Translations under genes and position numbers: made by a program
Assembly: GCA_022496185.1 (NCBI GenBank)
Contig: WTXG01000008.1
Coordinates: forward strand, 124,001-188,000
Source: Multifurca ochricompacta
Lineage: Eukaryota; Basidiomycota; Agaricomycetes; Russulales; Russulaceae
Direction of reading: 5' to 3'
DNA: 64,000 nucleotides
The notes under the pieces: generated by a model
Databases searched by the model: none
The model's input: only the letters and a program-made list of their open reading frames with translations
What the model was told of the DNA's origin: nothing
Shown here: positions 1 to 12,309 of the stretch, one piece after another
Position numbering within the stretch: position 1 is the first letter of the stretch
Layout of the letters: each line of letters begins with the position of its first letter

Positions 1-3000
1 AAATCAGGTTGGTGCTCGCCAAACGAGCGTGCAGCGCCATAGACGGAGATATGGTTAGGTTGGCCATCAAGCAGGCGGATGGCAAGCTTCTGGTTGGGAC
101 GAGGGGCAAGGACGCGACGAAGTGGATTAGCAATGTAAGAAGTACCCTGTACAACAAACTCTGATGTCAGGAATGCATGCCACCAGTTCAGCTCGGGACC
201 GGCAAGAAGTTTGAGCCAGTCTTCGGTGGCGGGGACGGTGGCTGGCACAGTTAAATTGACTTCACCGTCGCTCTGAGAGACACCGATGCTGCGGATAGGA
301 GAAGCAGGACTAGGCTTTGCGCCAAGGTAATCGACAACAGGGATTTTGTTTTCATCGCCACCATAATAACGTTCCAATACTTTCGCAGCAAGACCGGATA
401 CGACATTGTCCAGCATCTGCTTAATTGGCTCGTCCTTCTTGGTGGAATGCCGCACAGCAACCGGACCCTGAAGGATGGCCACACGTTGCGGATCCTGGTC
501 GAAGACGGCCTCAATATCCTCCGAGGCCCAGAGAGAATCCTATATGATAGAATAAGCCACACATCTTCGCAAACCGCAAACATGAAGCCTTACCTTCTTA
601 AACCACACTTCGAAGCTGTTGTCCAAGATGGGGATGAATGGCGCCGGCTTCTGTCCGGATCGCTGCGCGATGTTAAGGAAGTAAGATTTGTCCTCGTGAG
701 CCAAGAGTTGCTCCTTTGCAAGGGGGTACTTCTCGAAGAAGGCAGAGACAAATGCAGATGGCTTGTCGAGGCTTGTGTAAGACTGTAAGATGGAGGCTTT
801 GGGACCGCCGCCGTTGACACCAGCAAAGCGTTCTTCGACACGGCGCAACCAGTCTCCTGTGAGGTTGCGCAGAGATAGATCGAGCCAACGCTCTTCATGA
901 TCAACGTACATGAGCCGCACGAGGCGAAGCACGGTCTCCTCGTAGGTCATGTCTCCTAGATCCTCAACAACGCGACCATCCTTCTTAGCCGGGAACCATG
1001 GCTTAAAGTAATCCGCGTTAAGCCTCTTAATAACCTGTGAACGATGCTCTTGCAGCCAAGCGTCACGTTTATCGCGAGGAAGCTTAAAGACAGTATCGTC
1101 GTACTCCTTCCAGAGCTTGAGAGCACGTGTGTTGACTTTGTGAATAGGCTCCCCGAGTTCCGAACGCACAGTGATGATACCACCGGTGTCCTTAACGTAT
1201 GTACCTTCCCATTGCGAATCATCGACACCAGCCGCAGCAATGATGAGATCCTTGACCGACGGCGACGTATGCGCTTCCTTGGCCACCATGACACGGGAAC
1301 CAAACAAGAAGCCATCAAAAGGCATTGGCTCCACGCCGAATTGCTTCGACCAGTCTCCAGACAGGTAAGGCCAGGTATCATCTGAGCCACCGAAGCCTGA
1401 TCCCGCGATAAGGGCAATGTTTTCATGACGACGGATATTGGAATAGGTTGCGAGAATGGCTTGATGGAAGTCTTCAAATGAGTGATGACCGCCAGCGCGG
1501 CCACCAGTCCACTGCAAGATGATGGCGAAGTCGGGGTTGGCTGCAGCGATGTTGACAACTTGTCGGATACCATCGACAGAACCAGGTTTGAATGCAACGT
1601 GGCGGATCCCAACAGACTTGAGACCACTGATGATCTCCGCTGCTTTTTCAGTAGTGGGGATACCAGCTGCTACACAGAATCCCTCGATAGGTAAACCCTC
1701 GCGTCGCATCTCCTGCCAGAGCGGGAGCTGGAAGGAGAACTGACGGGGATTGATGTAAAGAGAGTTTAATGTCAGGCCAATGCCAGGAGAGATTTTGCTC
1801 TGAATCTCTGCAACTTTGGCGCGGAGGGCCGCCGGAGAATAATGCCCACCACCGGCAAGTTCGACATGGTAGCCTGCTTCCAGAACAGCTGAGACGAAAC
1901 CTGCCTTGACAGTGGTGGGCGTCATGCCAGCAACCATAACTGGAGGCTTGCCCAGGAGACGGGAGAATGGCGTGTCGACGTGGATCTTTCCATCACTGGG
2001 AAAACAAAAACAAATCAGGGAAACCTGAGCTATGCGCCATGGCGGAGAGCGTACCTCGTCTTTACCAAGGAAGGAGACCACTGCTTGACCCATGATTGCT
2101 CAGTCTTCACGCTACCCACTGAGTAGAACTCGGCGTCGCCCTTGCCTTTGTCGCCGAGGACAATGACGCGGACACCGCGTCCATCGAGGTTACGTGCAGT
2201 GAGCGTGCCAATGCCGCTTACACCACCAGCGCCGAAGTCAACTGCATGCGTCGCACCCTCCGGCAGATCAGTAGCTTTCGGCCAGTGGAGGGGCTGAGTG
2301 AATATTTGGTCACAGATGGAACGTGTCAGCGATCCGGTATGTGCGCGGAGGTCGGAACCTAGCAAGTGGGTCAGTTGAATAACGTAAAAGTAAGCTATAC
2401 GACCTACCATTCTCGGTGTGATACACAGGGATCTGAAGCCCTTCGGAGGTCCAGAGCTCCTCGCCGTTGAGGTCCTCGTTGATGACCTTGTCTGCAGCGC
2501 CCCGAAGGTATTGGCTGTGGAATGGCACACCAACCACCAGGAAGCGCGCCATGAAAACTGGCTTGCGCTTCGAGAACTCGACCTTGCTTTGGTCAACACC
2601 ATTCGGCGCGCGGATCTTACGTAGGTTGGTGACAAGGCCATAAAGGCCACGCGGCGGGCCCGTAACGATGAGGGTGCGGGGACCATTATGAAGAGAGACA
2701 TTAAGCTGTGAGTTTTCGGGAAGGTGCTTGTTGGTCTTGGTGATATGGGGTTCAAGGTCCTTGAGCAGTAAGCCATTGACTAACAGCATAGGCGTGGGTT
2801 GGCCTTCTCCGCCCTCAATCGAATCCTGAACAACGCTCGGCTCGAGAGCAAGAACAGGGAATAGTTGCTGGCCCCGCAGCCCGGCGAAGAAAAGCCACTT
2901 AAGGGCCTTCCGCGCGTTATCAATGAAGGATGCATCATCCTTAGAGGAGGAGATGGCGATAGCAGTAACAAGACCCTGCGAATGACCAGACGCGCCAGAG

Positions 3001-3884
3001 AAGCGAGCGGACAACTCGGCAGGCGACAAGCCAGAAACGCGAGCCGCGACGAGGTATTGTGTGAATTGAGTCAAACCGATAAGGGGAAACGAAACAGGGA
3101 CAGAAGCGAGGTAGGCAACGGGTGGGCGCGGAATTGACCCGGTAAGCCAGGAGATAACATCAAGGCCGTGTTCATAGAATGAGGTGCTTTGAGAGGCTAA
3201 TGCGAGTGGCTGAAGGACTTCATCAACGGTAGAGCGCAGGAAAGGCTCAACAAAGGGACGGTATGTATCAAACAGAGTCTGAAGCTCATCGAAATAAACT
3301 TCGTTAATGCCCTGTCCACCAAAGAGGGCGAAAACTGAGGCGCGGCCAGAAAGCGCCTCAGCAAGAAGAGAAGGTGTAGCGAGCTTGGGCGTGCCCTCCA
3401 CATTATTCTTCACGAGGATAGCATGTGCGATGTAGAATGCGGACAGGACCTTCTTGCGTGCCTCATGCTCATAGGAGGCGACGAGGGAGTGGATATCGAT
3501 ATCCGATAGGACTGTAGTTGTAAAATGGGAGACGGCCTTGAGGAGGACCGCAAGGCGGGCCGCGTGTTCAGGCGTATCCTCTGGGGTGGCGCGCACGCGG
3601 TCGGCTACAAAGCCAAGGAAGCGCGCGAAAAATAGGGTAGTGGCCTCTCCGGCCTCATCAATTTCTGTCTGGGCATCGTCTACTGATTGTGCGTGGGTAA
3701 ACTCGTCTCTAAGGACCTCCGCTGCGATCCACTCGTCAGAGCAAGTGGATACAGGGATCGATACCTGAAAGAGTGTAAGTGCCCAGAAAGTAGAAAAGAT
3801 GATATATATGCGTACTCTAAGTTGCCCAACCTGAATAGCAAGTGGGCGAGATGAAATAGCGAGAGCACCACGGGTGTATGTCAT
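1..3884 (-). CDS. FAS1: Fatty acid synthase beta subunit, N-terminal part (runs off left edge)
   Basis: This is the beta subunit of the cytosolic type I fungal fatty acid synthase, which makes palmitoyl/stearoyl-CoA. The visible part carries the N-terminal acetyl-transferase (GHSQG nucleophile motif near 2985) and then the FMN-dependent enoyl reductase, with PPVMVAGMTPTTVKAGF and GGRAGGHH. The dehydratase and malonyl/palmitoyl transferase domains expected downstream lie beyond base 1. Five exons fit: 3884-3831, 3764-2408, 2358-2055, 1995-594 and 539-1, all with GT-AG introns and a continuous frame. The first intron (gttggg donor) can be read through in frame, so its use is inferred. The ATG at 3884 (MTYTRG) is the only good start. 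No frame break is visible. Identification is very secure. Confidence 0.96.
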
Positions 3885-5278
3885 TTTGTGGGTGAGGCGG
3901 AGGAAAGCAAGAAGACCTGAAGCTCTAGTTGGAAGTCTAAGGGGGAGAGCAGGTGTGGGGAAATGGATGCGATGGGTCTCTAGTAGATTTTATAAGGTAA
4001 AAAATGACAACCACGAGCTGATACTCGAGGCGCGTCCCCGTCCCCCCAACCGAGCAAGTTACCCGCTCTTCGCCCCAAGGAATGAGGTTGTTCCCTTTTA
4101 CGGCAACCCCAAGTCACTATGAGGTCACGTGAATGTATTTTTTCGCGTGTATCGCTTAAGATTCGAACAGTCAAACAAATTTCTTGTCCTTAAATGGATC
4201 GCCCATCTATTACACATCTTTGCATCCGTGCCATATTACATCATCCCCACTAGCCCTAAGCCGACACAACCACACTGACTGACTCATTGACTCGCCTCGC
4301 TGACACGCTGACGTGCCAAGTACGCATCGGGCTTTGCGTATAATTTACAAAAGTCCGACAATAGTGTACATACGTATACCGATAAAGTCCGGCCCACTTT
4401 CGTCCCACATCTCCGTCTGGACGTTGTGCACACAACGCGTAGCAAAGATACAATGATGGGCGGTACATGCCTGACCCCAGACTGTAGGATACTCACTACT
4501 TTGGGCCTGGATGTCCCTTATCATGACACCAATCCCAAGCGCCGAACCTGGGTCGCCCCAGACCAACAAATTTCATGCATCGAGAAGGCTTCGTCTAGCA
4601 ATTACAGGCCCTGGCATACAACGACGATGGAGCTCATGCTGATCCCTCAAGAGTACTTCATAAGTGCGGAACAGCTTTCCGTAACGGCAGAGTGATCTTC
4701 AGAAGGTAACCTATGTCAAGAAAGGCGGATCAAGTCCGGGAGATGTGCTCCGGTATAGTGAGTACTCTACAACGGTTTCCTGACTTCGGACAATAGGCAC
4801 GTGGCGCAACAAAGAACCCAGGGGGCTGTATCATACTGTTATATCCAATTCAGGCCGGACAGATCTGTCTTTCATCGTTGTCCGGCTGGCATCCGGATAT
4901 AAGCGCTGTACTGGAACGGTACACCCCAACGCCTGTTACAATCGAGGAACCCAAGCAAGGCCGGGGCTTACTCAAGATCAATTATGCGCCCAATGAGATA
5001 TTCTATATCCCCAATTCTAGGCCAGGTGGATGCTGTGTCGATGCATAAGCAACTGTGATCCATGCTTCTCAGGGTGGGGAGCACCACAATGCGATGGGGT
5101 AAGGTTGGGTATACGTTTGGTAAACATACATGCATGAAGACACGATGACATCCTATCTATCCGTGGGCGCTATTGTAGATGAACGTTGTCACTTATCTCT
5201 CTATATCATACTTACCTAACTATGTGGCACGGCAGATGACGCAGACCGAGCGGGGCGGGGGCCAGATGGAGATAAGGG
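3885..5278. other. Intergenic, FAS1 promoter side and GTR2 3' side
   Basis: About 1.4 kb between the FAS1 start and the GTR2 stop codon. It should contain the FAS1 promoter, with pyrimidine-rich stretches near 3.9-4.2 kb when read on the minus strand. No gene could be recognised. The plus strand between 4797 and 5050 has an open stretch of unbroken, coding-like composition ending in TAA, reported as a finding. Confidence 0.5.
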
Positions 5279-6760
5279 TCAAAGATTGCCGGTCCGAGCA
5301 TCTCGCTCCACCGACGCAATTTCTTGAACGCCTTCACGAAAGAATACAACGTTGTATTCGAGGAGTCCACGGCGCTCCTCAAACACTCCTGGATGAAGCA
5401 TGGCAAGAAGCGCAAGTTGAGGTGTGATCAGATGGTAGGTCAATGTTGTGCCTTGCGCAAGCGAAACGGCCGCCGAGGGATAGAACGATCGCGAGTCCTC
5501 GTTTACAGAGGTCGACCTACCAGGAGGATGATAAGGTGAAAACTGTTGCGGCATAAAAGGCTATAGGTTACATGTATAAAGGTCCGAATGCGGTCAGTGT
5601 GCGCACGTAGTCGCAACATAAGTTGTGCATGCCGGTATCCACGGGGGACTCGTCAGTCGCGACATAAAGCCTCGACTTGACGTCAAAAAGGAAAGCTTTG
5701 GACGCCTGCGAGTTCTGCGGAACCCCCGTCAGGCACGGGCCTGGGAAAATCAAAGGGTTGACGAGCTTACAGAGCAGAACACGTTGAGCAGGTCTTCGAG
5801 GTACGGAAGTGAGTCAATAAGCTTGTGTAGGACACGAGAGAAAGCCTCGCGAATGGAGTGATCATAAACAGAGGTGAGGTGGAAGTTGACAGGCATCTGC
5901 TCGTACTCTGGCGAAGTGTCAAGCAACTCGTCTATGACACGTTGCTGGATGTGTCGGAAATTCTCTAAGAAGAGTATAAGCCCCGAACTGCCATAGGAAA
6001 AGGCGCTCTGCTCATCTCATAAGGAAGACGCATCGCATCATGGGATGGAATGAAGGTCATCTGAGATGTACCAGGAAGCCAATAGGGAAGGGAAGGCGTC
6101 GAGGTGAATGTGAGTTATGTGTCACACGACCACATACCTATCTTGTAATCTTCCGCGAGTGACTCTGCTTTGTGAACGAATACCTCCAACGTCGCATCTG
6201 GGTTCTCCTGATATGCTGCTGCAAAAAAATCGAGCATACGTGCAATGGGCTGCTGATAAGAATCCTACGTGGGGAAAGTATGAGTGCGACAGGGGTGTCA
6301 ATGTATGATTAAGATGAAAGACAGGCACAGCACCTGGATATCTATGACAAAGATGATCGAGGAGAACTCTGACAAACTAGCGCCGAGGGAGTCGAGGGTG
6401 ACATTCCCCGGGCAATCCCATATCTCGAGGGGAATGACGGTACTTAAGCACCACCAGGGACAGGTTAAAAGCCTAGGATGCAACGGGGGTTAGAATGTTC
6501 GGACGTACTCATATCGATGTTTAGTGGTTCGGGGTGTCGGCTCGAGATAGAAGGTTTGCTTCGGGGATACATCGTTAAATAGGACCTGCTGGATTGAGGT
6601 CTTCCCGCTTCTGTACGACGGAATATTGAGACCTTGGACTGAGAGTGCGGGTTATAAGGGGTGAGACGGACCCCCGTTGACCCAAGAGAAGGATCTTTGT
6701 ACGCTGTAAGTTGTCAGGGGATGATGTTGAAGTGCCATTCGACTTTGAGGTCGCGGCCAT
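5279..6760 (-). CDS. GTR2: Rag-family small GTPase, Gtr2/RagC-D type
   Basis: Gtr2 pairs with Gtr1 on the vacuole, in the EGO complex, to pass amino-acid signals to TORC1. Splicing seven exons (6760-6672, 6610-6509, 6442-6334, 6264-6138, 5964-5771, 5714-5572, 5516-5279) gives one continuous frame. The P-loop KILLLGQRGSGKTSIQ is itself split by intron 1. It is followed by the switch region (YLEPTPRTTKH), WDCPGN in place of DxxG, and HKAE for the base-specificity motif. The C-terminal roadblock-like half carries KAFLFDVKSRLYVATDESP and FEERRGLLEYN, typical of RagC. The start is the ATG at 6760 (MAATSK); an upstream in-frame ATG at 6838 is less likely. It is divergent from VTC4 with about 235 bases between starts. 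All introns are GT-AG. Confidence 0.93.
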
Positions 6761-6994
6761 GGAAATGGAGTGAAGGAAAGGAGTGGAGAGGAGAAGGAAG
6801 AACGTACGTACGGGCCGAGAATCGGCGGCAAGGGGCATAGATTACGTTTAATGACAACCAGTGAATGGAAGCACGTTCGTTTTAGGGAATTCGATAAATT
6901 GAAGACCCTGGGTTTTGACATAAAAAAACTTGTGTTGTGGCCAAACTGAGGTTTCCTCATTTTTTCGTTTCGTTTCGTTTCCCTTCAATCCGCC
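6761..6994. promoter_or_regulatory. Divergent promoter region GTR2 / VTC4
   Basis: The 234 bases between the two start codons must hold both promoters. Just before the VTC4 ATG there is a T-rich tract with repeated cgttt units at 6961-6980. No specific factor site can be named with confidence. Confidence 0.5.
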
Positions 6995-9900
6995 ATGAAA
7001 TTTGGAAGGAAAATATCCGTAAGGTTTTCCCGTCTATTTGAGTTAGTCCATTTGGGTCTAACATATTTTGTATCGTAGACCGACCTTTACAGCGAATGGC
7101 GTCCTTTTTATATCGACTATAACCTTCTCAAGCGTGAACTCAAGGTTAGCTCTCATCAGCTTTAGACTACTCCCGGACCTCCCTCATACAGTGTGTGCCT
7201 TATGCCTCAAGGCTCGCACTACCTCGCATAATTGGAATGCGGCAGATGAACAAGAATTCACCAATATGCTCGAAGGCGAGCTGGATAAAATCCATGATTT
7301 TCAAAAGATGAAGGTATATGCTCTTATTTTATCCCCGAAGCCATCGTTAAAATTTCTATACGTCCCACACAGACTGCCGAGCTGTCTAACCGTATTAAGA
7401 TTGCTGAAAAGCAAGTAAGAAAGCTCGTTTCGGATGAATTTACCATAACCTCGTCACCTACTCGCCGGCGCGCTCCGGAGCCTTCTGCACCCGATTTCGA
7501 AGATCCTGAAGCAAGGCGGAAGCGCGATACCCTCGAGCAGGACGCTGGTTCCGATGATGACGACACAGATGATGAACATGATACTCTCGCCACGGATGAT
7601 GAATCTACCCAGAGTGTGGATGCTCTTGAAGAGCAATTCCGCTTTCTTGAAGAAGAGGTTGCCACCCTTGTCGCCGACGTGCACGACCTCGCACTGTACA
7701 CCAAACTCAATATTACAGGTTTCATGAAGATCCTTAAGGTGTGCGTCTTCTCTGTATATAATAGACTATCTTTACTCACTAGCCATCCTATCCAACAGAA
7801 ACACGATGTAGGTGACCACGCCTCATCCACGCTCATTCCTTCCCTTAGCCCATGCTTTTTGCAGAAACAAACCCCGACTCCTCTCACACAGACTTTCATT
7901 CAAAACTACCTTGAGAAGCGTCCTTTCTACAAGTACAACTGGGATGCGATCATCGTCAAGCTCTCCCGCTTATATGACCTTGTCCGGACGCGTGGTCATC
8001 CTGTGCAAGGTGATTCCTCTGCAGGCGGGTCGCAGAGTGCGTTTGTGCGGCAAACAACGAAGTACTGGGTTCATCCTGATAACCTCGTCCCGCTCAAACT
8101 CGCGATTATGCGACACCTTCCTGTTCTTGGTTTGTTGTCTGCCCTCCCATTGAGTAGCACGGTCTGAGCCATCATTATTGCAGTGTTTAATCCGGACAAG
8201 GAGTTTGAGCCCAAGGACGCAGCTATCACATCAATTTACTTCGACAACGAAGATCTTGAGCTCTATCTCGGCCGCCTTGAGAAAACTGAAGGTGCACAGG
8301 CGATTCGCCTTCGTTGGTACGGAGATGCCAATAACACCCAGATTTTCGTTGAACGTAAGACCCATCGTGAGGATTGGACGGGCGAGAAGTCTGTCAAAGC
8401 GCGCTTCTCAATCAAAGAGGAGAAGGTGAATACCTTCCTCCACGGTGAATATACTATGGATGAAGAATTCGCGGCCCTGGTCGAGAAAGGCAAGAAGAGC
8501 CAGGCGGAGGTGGACAGTATGCTGCAACTCGCGAACGAGGTGCAATACGCAGTGCTTACGCGCAAACTCCAGCCCGGTGTGTATCTCTCTTATTATGATT
8601 TACTCACGTTGATGTGAGACGAGATAGTTATGCGGACGTTCTACAACCGTACTGCTTTTCAGCTCCCCGGTGACGCGCGTGTGCGTATCTCCCTTGACAC
8701 CGAACTCACGATGATCCGTGAGGACAACTGGGATGGCCGAGTGCGGACGGGCGACAACTGGCGTCGTACAGACATAGGCATCGACTGGCCATTCGACCAG
8801 GTTCCAGCCGAAGACCGCGAGCTCTTCAAGCAAGTCCCCCTCTAGTTGGCGGCATATGCAACTGACTAACACCCCGCCGTAGGTATGGAGTACTTGAAGT
8901 CAAACTCCAAACGCAATATGGTCAGGAGCCGCCACAATGGGTCACTGACCTCGTCAACTCCCATCTAGTTGAGGCTGTTCCCAAATTCAGCAAGTTCATC
9001 CACGGCTGTGCGACTCTCCTTCCGCATCGCGTGCACCTTGTGCCATTCTGGCTCCCACAGAGTTAGCCCCAGCACCCCGCCCTCTCTTCGCCCGCTGACC
9101 TCACTTTTAGTGGACGTCGACATCACGAAGCCCAACATCGGCTTTATGACTATTTCACGGCCTCATACTCAACGCACACCTTCCGAGCGACCGAGTTCTG
9201 GCGCACCAACTCCCGACGCCACCGATGGCGAGCGCGCGGCGTATGCTGAGCCATTGTCGGAAGGCGAAGGAGATGAAGCTATGGACCTAGCACCCGCACG
9301 TGATGAAGGGGCCCGCATCGGCCTTGTGGGCGCGCAAGCTGCCGATGCCATTGCTTATCGTGAAAGGCATCTCAAAGAGCGTGCTCAGCAGCCGGGACCG
9401 TCGCGTGCGCGCAGTAGCGAATGTCTTCCAGTACTACCAGCGCCACCAACTACACCGGCGCCGCGACCGCCACCGAGGCTGAGAACCTTGTCGATTGACC
9501 CGCTCGTGCCGTCATCGGCATTCGACGAGAGGTTCAAGGATCGGTTGCGCGCGGTCAAACGCGCTCACGATGAGGCCGAAGCAAACGCCGAGCAGGCGAG
9601 TCCTAGAAGCGATGACACGGGAGACGATCGTATCCTAACACGCGAGTGGCGTGCACCGTTGGGTAAGCGCATTGCTGTACCTGTGCGCGTTGAGCCCAAG
9701 GTGTATTTTGCTGTCGAGCGGACGTTCCTCGTGCGTGTCCAATAAGCTATGATGCCCTTCTCCCCTCACCTTTTTTATTGTCAGAATTGGTTGCATTTTG
9801 CCATATACACTGGAACTATCGCAACGACACTTCTAAACTTTGTTCCGCCAAATGATGAACGTGGGCTTATCTGCGCGGCATTGTTCACGTTCGCCGCGCT

Positions 9901-10075
9901 GCTTGCGATTGTTTACTCTGCTGGCATTTTCGCATACCGCGTGTTGCAACTGCGCCGAAGGCGCGCTGAGGGCGTCTACTATGACAAGTACGGTCCGACC
10001 GTATTGTGCGCTGTCCTTCTTGCTGCCTTAGTGACAAACCTTGTGCTGCGGTTTTCGGAGATCGCGGAGGGTTGA
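6995..10075 (+). CDS. VTC4: Vacuolar transporter chaperone subunit 4, polyphosphate polymerase
   Basis: VTC4 makes polyphosphate from ATP at the vacuole membrane and passes it into the lumen. Its SPX domain senses inositol pyrophosphates. Exon 1 (6995-7018) begins MKFG, and exon 2 continues with the SPX signature [12 protein letters not shown]. An acidic linker at 7.5-7.6 kb follows. The polymerase tunnel domain has the LRWYG motif, [21 protein letters not shown] and AVLEVK-like VLEVKLQTQ. The conserved RxRW-type basic residues point to the catalytic VTC4 rather than VTC2/3. The last exon gives the DUF202 module with three membrane segments. About ten exons are needed. One intron, 8830-8882, is GC-AG; only this choice restores LFKYGVLEVK without a stop. 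Stop at 10073-10075. Confidence 0.94.
8830..8882 (+). other. GC-AG intron inside VTC4
   Basis: The reading frame meets TAG at 8843 if not spliced. The only nearby GT (8834) gives the wrong phase. Using gcaagt at 8830 as donor and cgtag at 8882 as acceptor joins AA|G into a Lys codon and restores the conserved sequence across the junction. Length is 53 bases. Confidence 0.82.
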
Positions 10076-12299
10076 TAGCCGAGTAGCTCCCCAGTTTACT
10101 GGCAGGGAAATCCGAGTCCCTGGCGCACCTTCTCCCTTGATTCGTCTGTACTTCTGGCTTTTGGCTCATTGTCATGTTATTGGTTCTATGTTCGTATTTA
10201 TTAGACCTTCGATTCGTCTTCCTATATTCCTTCAGCATATGCTATTCAGTGGCTGGTCACTTTCGTAAACCGGTTTATTCTTTTGTATCAGGGCTCTCCA
10301 GAATCCAGAATTGAAGGGGGCATGACATGATAGCATAAAGGGCTGGACACCGTTATTAGGGATTAGGGACATCGACTACAACGGTTCAGCCCAGATTGGA
10401 CCCAGGGCACTAGTAAAACCCACACGAACATTGGCATATGTGCGACACTTGACACTTGGCGCGGAGATGTAATGCGTGTTCTCCGGCAGCGTACAACGAA
10501 TGGCAAGAGCTGTCTATATGGACGCCGCCAATAGTGCCATAGTAGTCGTACCCCGAGGCTCAGCTCAGGGAGGTTTAGACTCGACATGCAGGTACTTCCG
10601 CGGCTTCCGCGACAAAAAAACGATTCCACGATCACCTTGTAGGTACAGCCCCCTCCACTATGCAATACTATTACCACCTGTTTTGGGGTCGTATAGCCTT
10701 CCAATGGGGTACTCTGTCCTGTAGCCCGTCAACAATCTGTAATTGAAGATCGCACCCTTGCCATCGTCGGGTCATAACAGCGTGTGAAACTCTAGTGTCT
10801 ATGTCATGATGAGAAGTTATCCAAGAGATTGACTGCGTTTTCACTCTCGCTGCTGTCCTTATTCTGTTCCCAGGACGACCATCTGAAGCGCCCCCCTCCT
10901 CTTAATAAAAAAACCAAATACAGTTTATATCCCGGGCGTAGGGCATTGCCTAAGGACAGTCGCCAGCTACGTACGATACTAGACTAGCAACAAAAGCCTA
11001 CCACTCTGTATGAAAACTTCCCATGACCAGAGGGTCTACATTTAAGCCAATGAGTCTCAACCAACCGACATGCTTCCAAAGTCAGGGATAGAGCCAAAGG
11101 ACTCGCATATGATCGAATTCAGGGCTATTTGACTACCAGCTACAAGGCATTGGGGTGGAGGGAAGACAACAAGAGAGGCCGGGGGGCAAAGAAGCCCTTC
11201 CATTTCAATACTTTGCCAAGAACGCGATTCCCCATTTCAATTTATCTAGCCTGCTCCCCATTCTTTAAGTTGAGGCCGGTTGAAGGAGGCCCACCTTGAA
11301 AGATAGGGACTACTAGGGATCCAGGGTTGATTCGAGAGTTGTCAGTGAAAACATTGATCACAATGAGGGCTGGCAGCGGAATGTGGTGTCGGTGGATCGG
11401 CACTGGAATGGAGTGTGATGGTCAACCTGCCAAGTTTGAGGGTAATGGGGATGTTGGGCCCCATGAAGATTGAAGGCCGCTCGGGGCTATGGAGGGTAGG
11501 TGGCAGCCCCCAGTTCACAAGAGCAACTGCATCCCTTAGGGTCAGCTCTGGGTAGCACAAGATCTGTCACCACTCCAAGGCCAAGACACTGCCCCCAGGA
11601 CCACCAGCACCAACTGAAGATCGGAAAACAAGCAAGCTCGCATGGGCGTAGGGCTCGAGATGGGTCTTTCTTCTATGGCCGGGCACTTGACATGGCGTCA
11701 ACTAGGCACGTGGGCCACTACCCCATATGTCTTCCCTGCCTGCACGCTGCCGTGCTTCTCCCATCAGAGGTTGCCGGTTGAATGCATCAGAGGTCGACCA
11801 GAGAAAGAGGAAGGAGGAGTGAGCTCCGTTCAGGAGATGGTGGCGGTTCAGATTCAAGAAGAGATGTCTGAAGCGCCCTCTCATCAGGTCATACACGATG
11901 GCGCAAAACGGTCAATTAACACGCGAGATTGAGCCAGGGAGGTTGTGCAAGGCTTGGGATGGCGTTCTTCCTTAGCGCTGGCAACTCGGTTTGCAGTAAC
12001 ACGGACTTCCATGTGGTGACCTTCGTGTGTGCTTGTGTGCAAACAGCTTCAATGGCCGCATCATCATGGGTCTGCATCGCGTCCCTTCCTGTATTCATTG
12101 TTCTCTGACGACGCTTAAACAGTGTGCTCTGGGCGGTGATTCGAAGAGTAGAAGAGTAAACCTGTTGCTGTTCCCAAGACTGTCAGCCCTGGTCTGAAGT
12201 TTCCTCTCTTGTTCATTTTCTAGTCCTCTTTCCTCTTCAGCTTGGTACCAGTGAATCCGAAGGGTGCTTCTTACTTGCTCTTCTCGCATGCTAGTGAGC
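10076..12299. other. Intergenic, no gene recognised
   Basis: About 2.2 kb after VTC4. Open frames here are short and unlike any family I know. The stretch leads into the decayed Ca2+-ATPase copy and may include unrecognisable 5' remains of it. Confidence 0.4.
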
Positions 12300-12309
12300 C
12301 CTCGCTTCC

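Noticed and set aside
956..1627. 223-codon open frame on the minus strand inside FAS1
   Set aside because: It overlaps the enoyl-reductase coding frame of FAS1 and has no domain of its own.
8834..8882. Frameshift or premature stop in VTC4
   Set aside because: A GC-AG intron from 8830 removes the stop and restores the conserved sequence, so the gene is intact.
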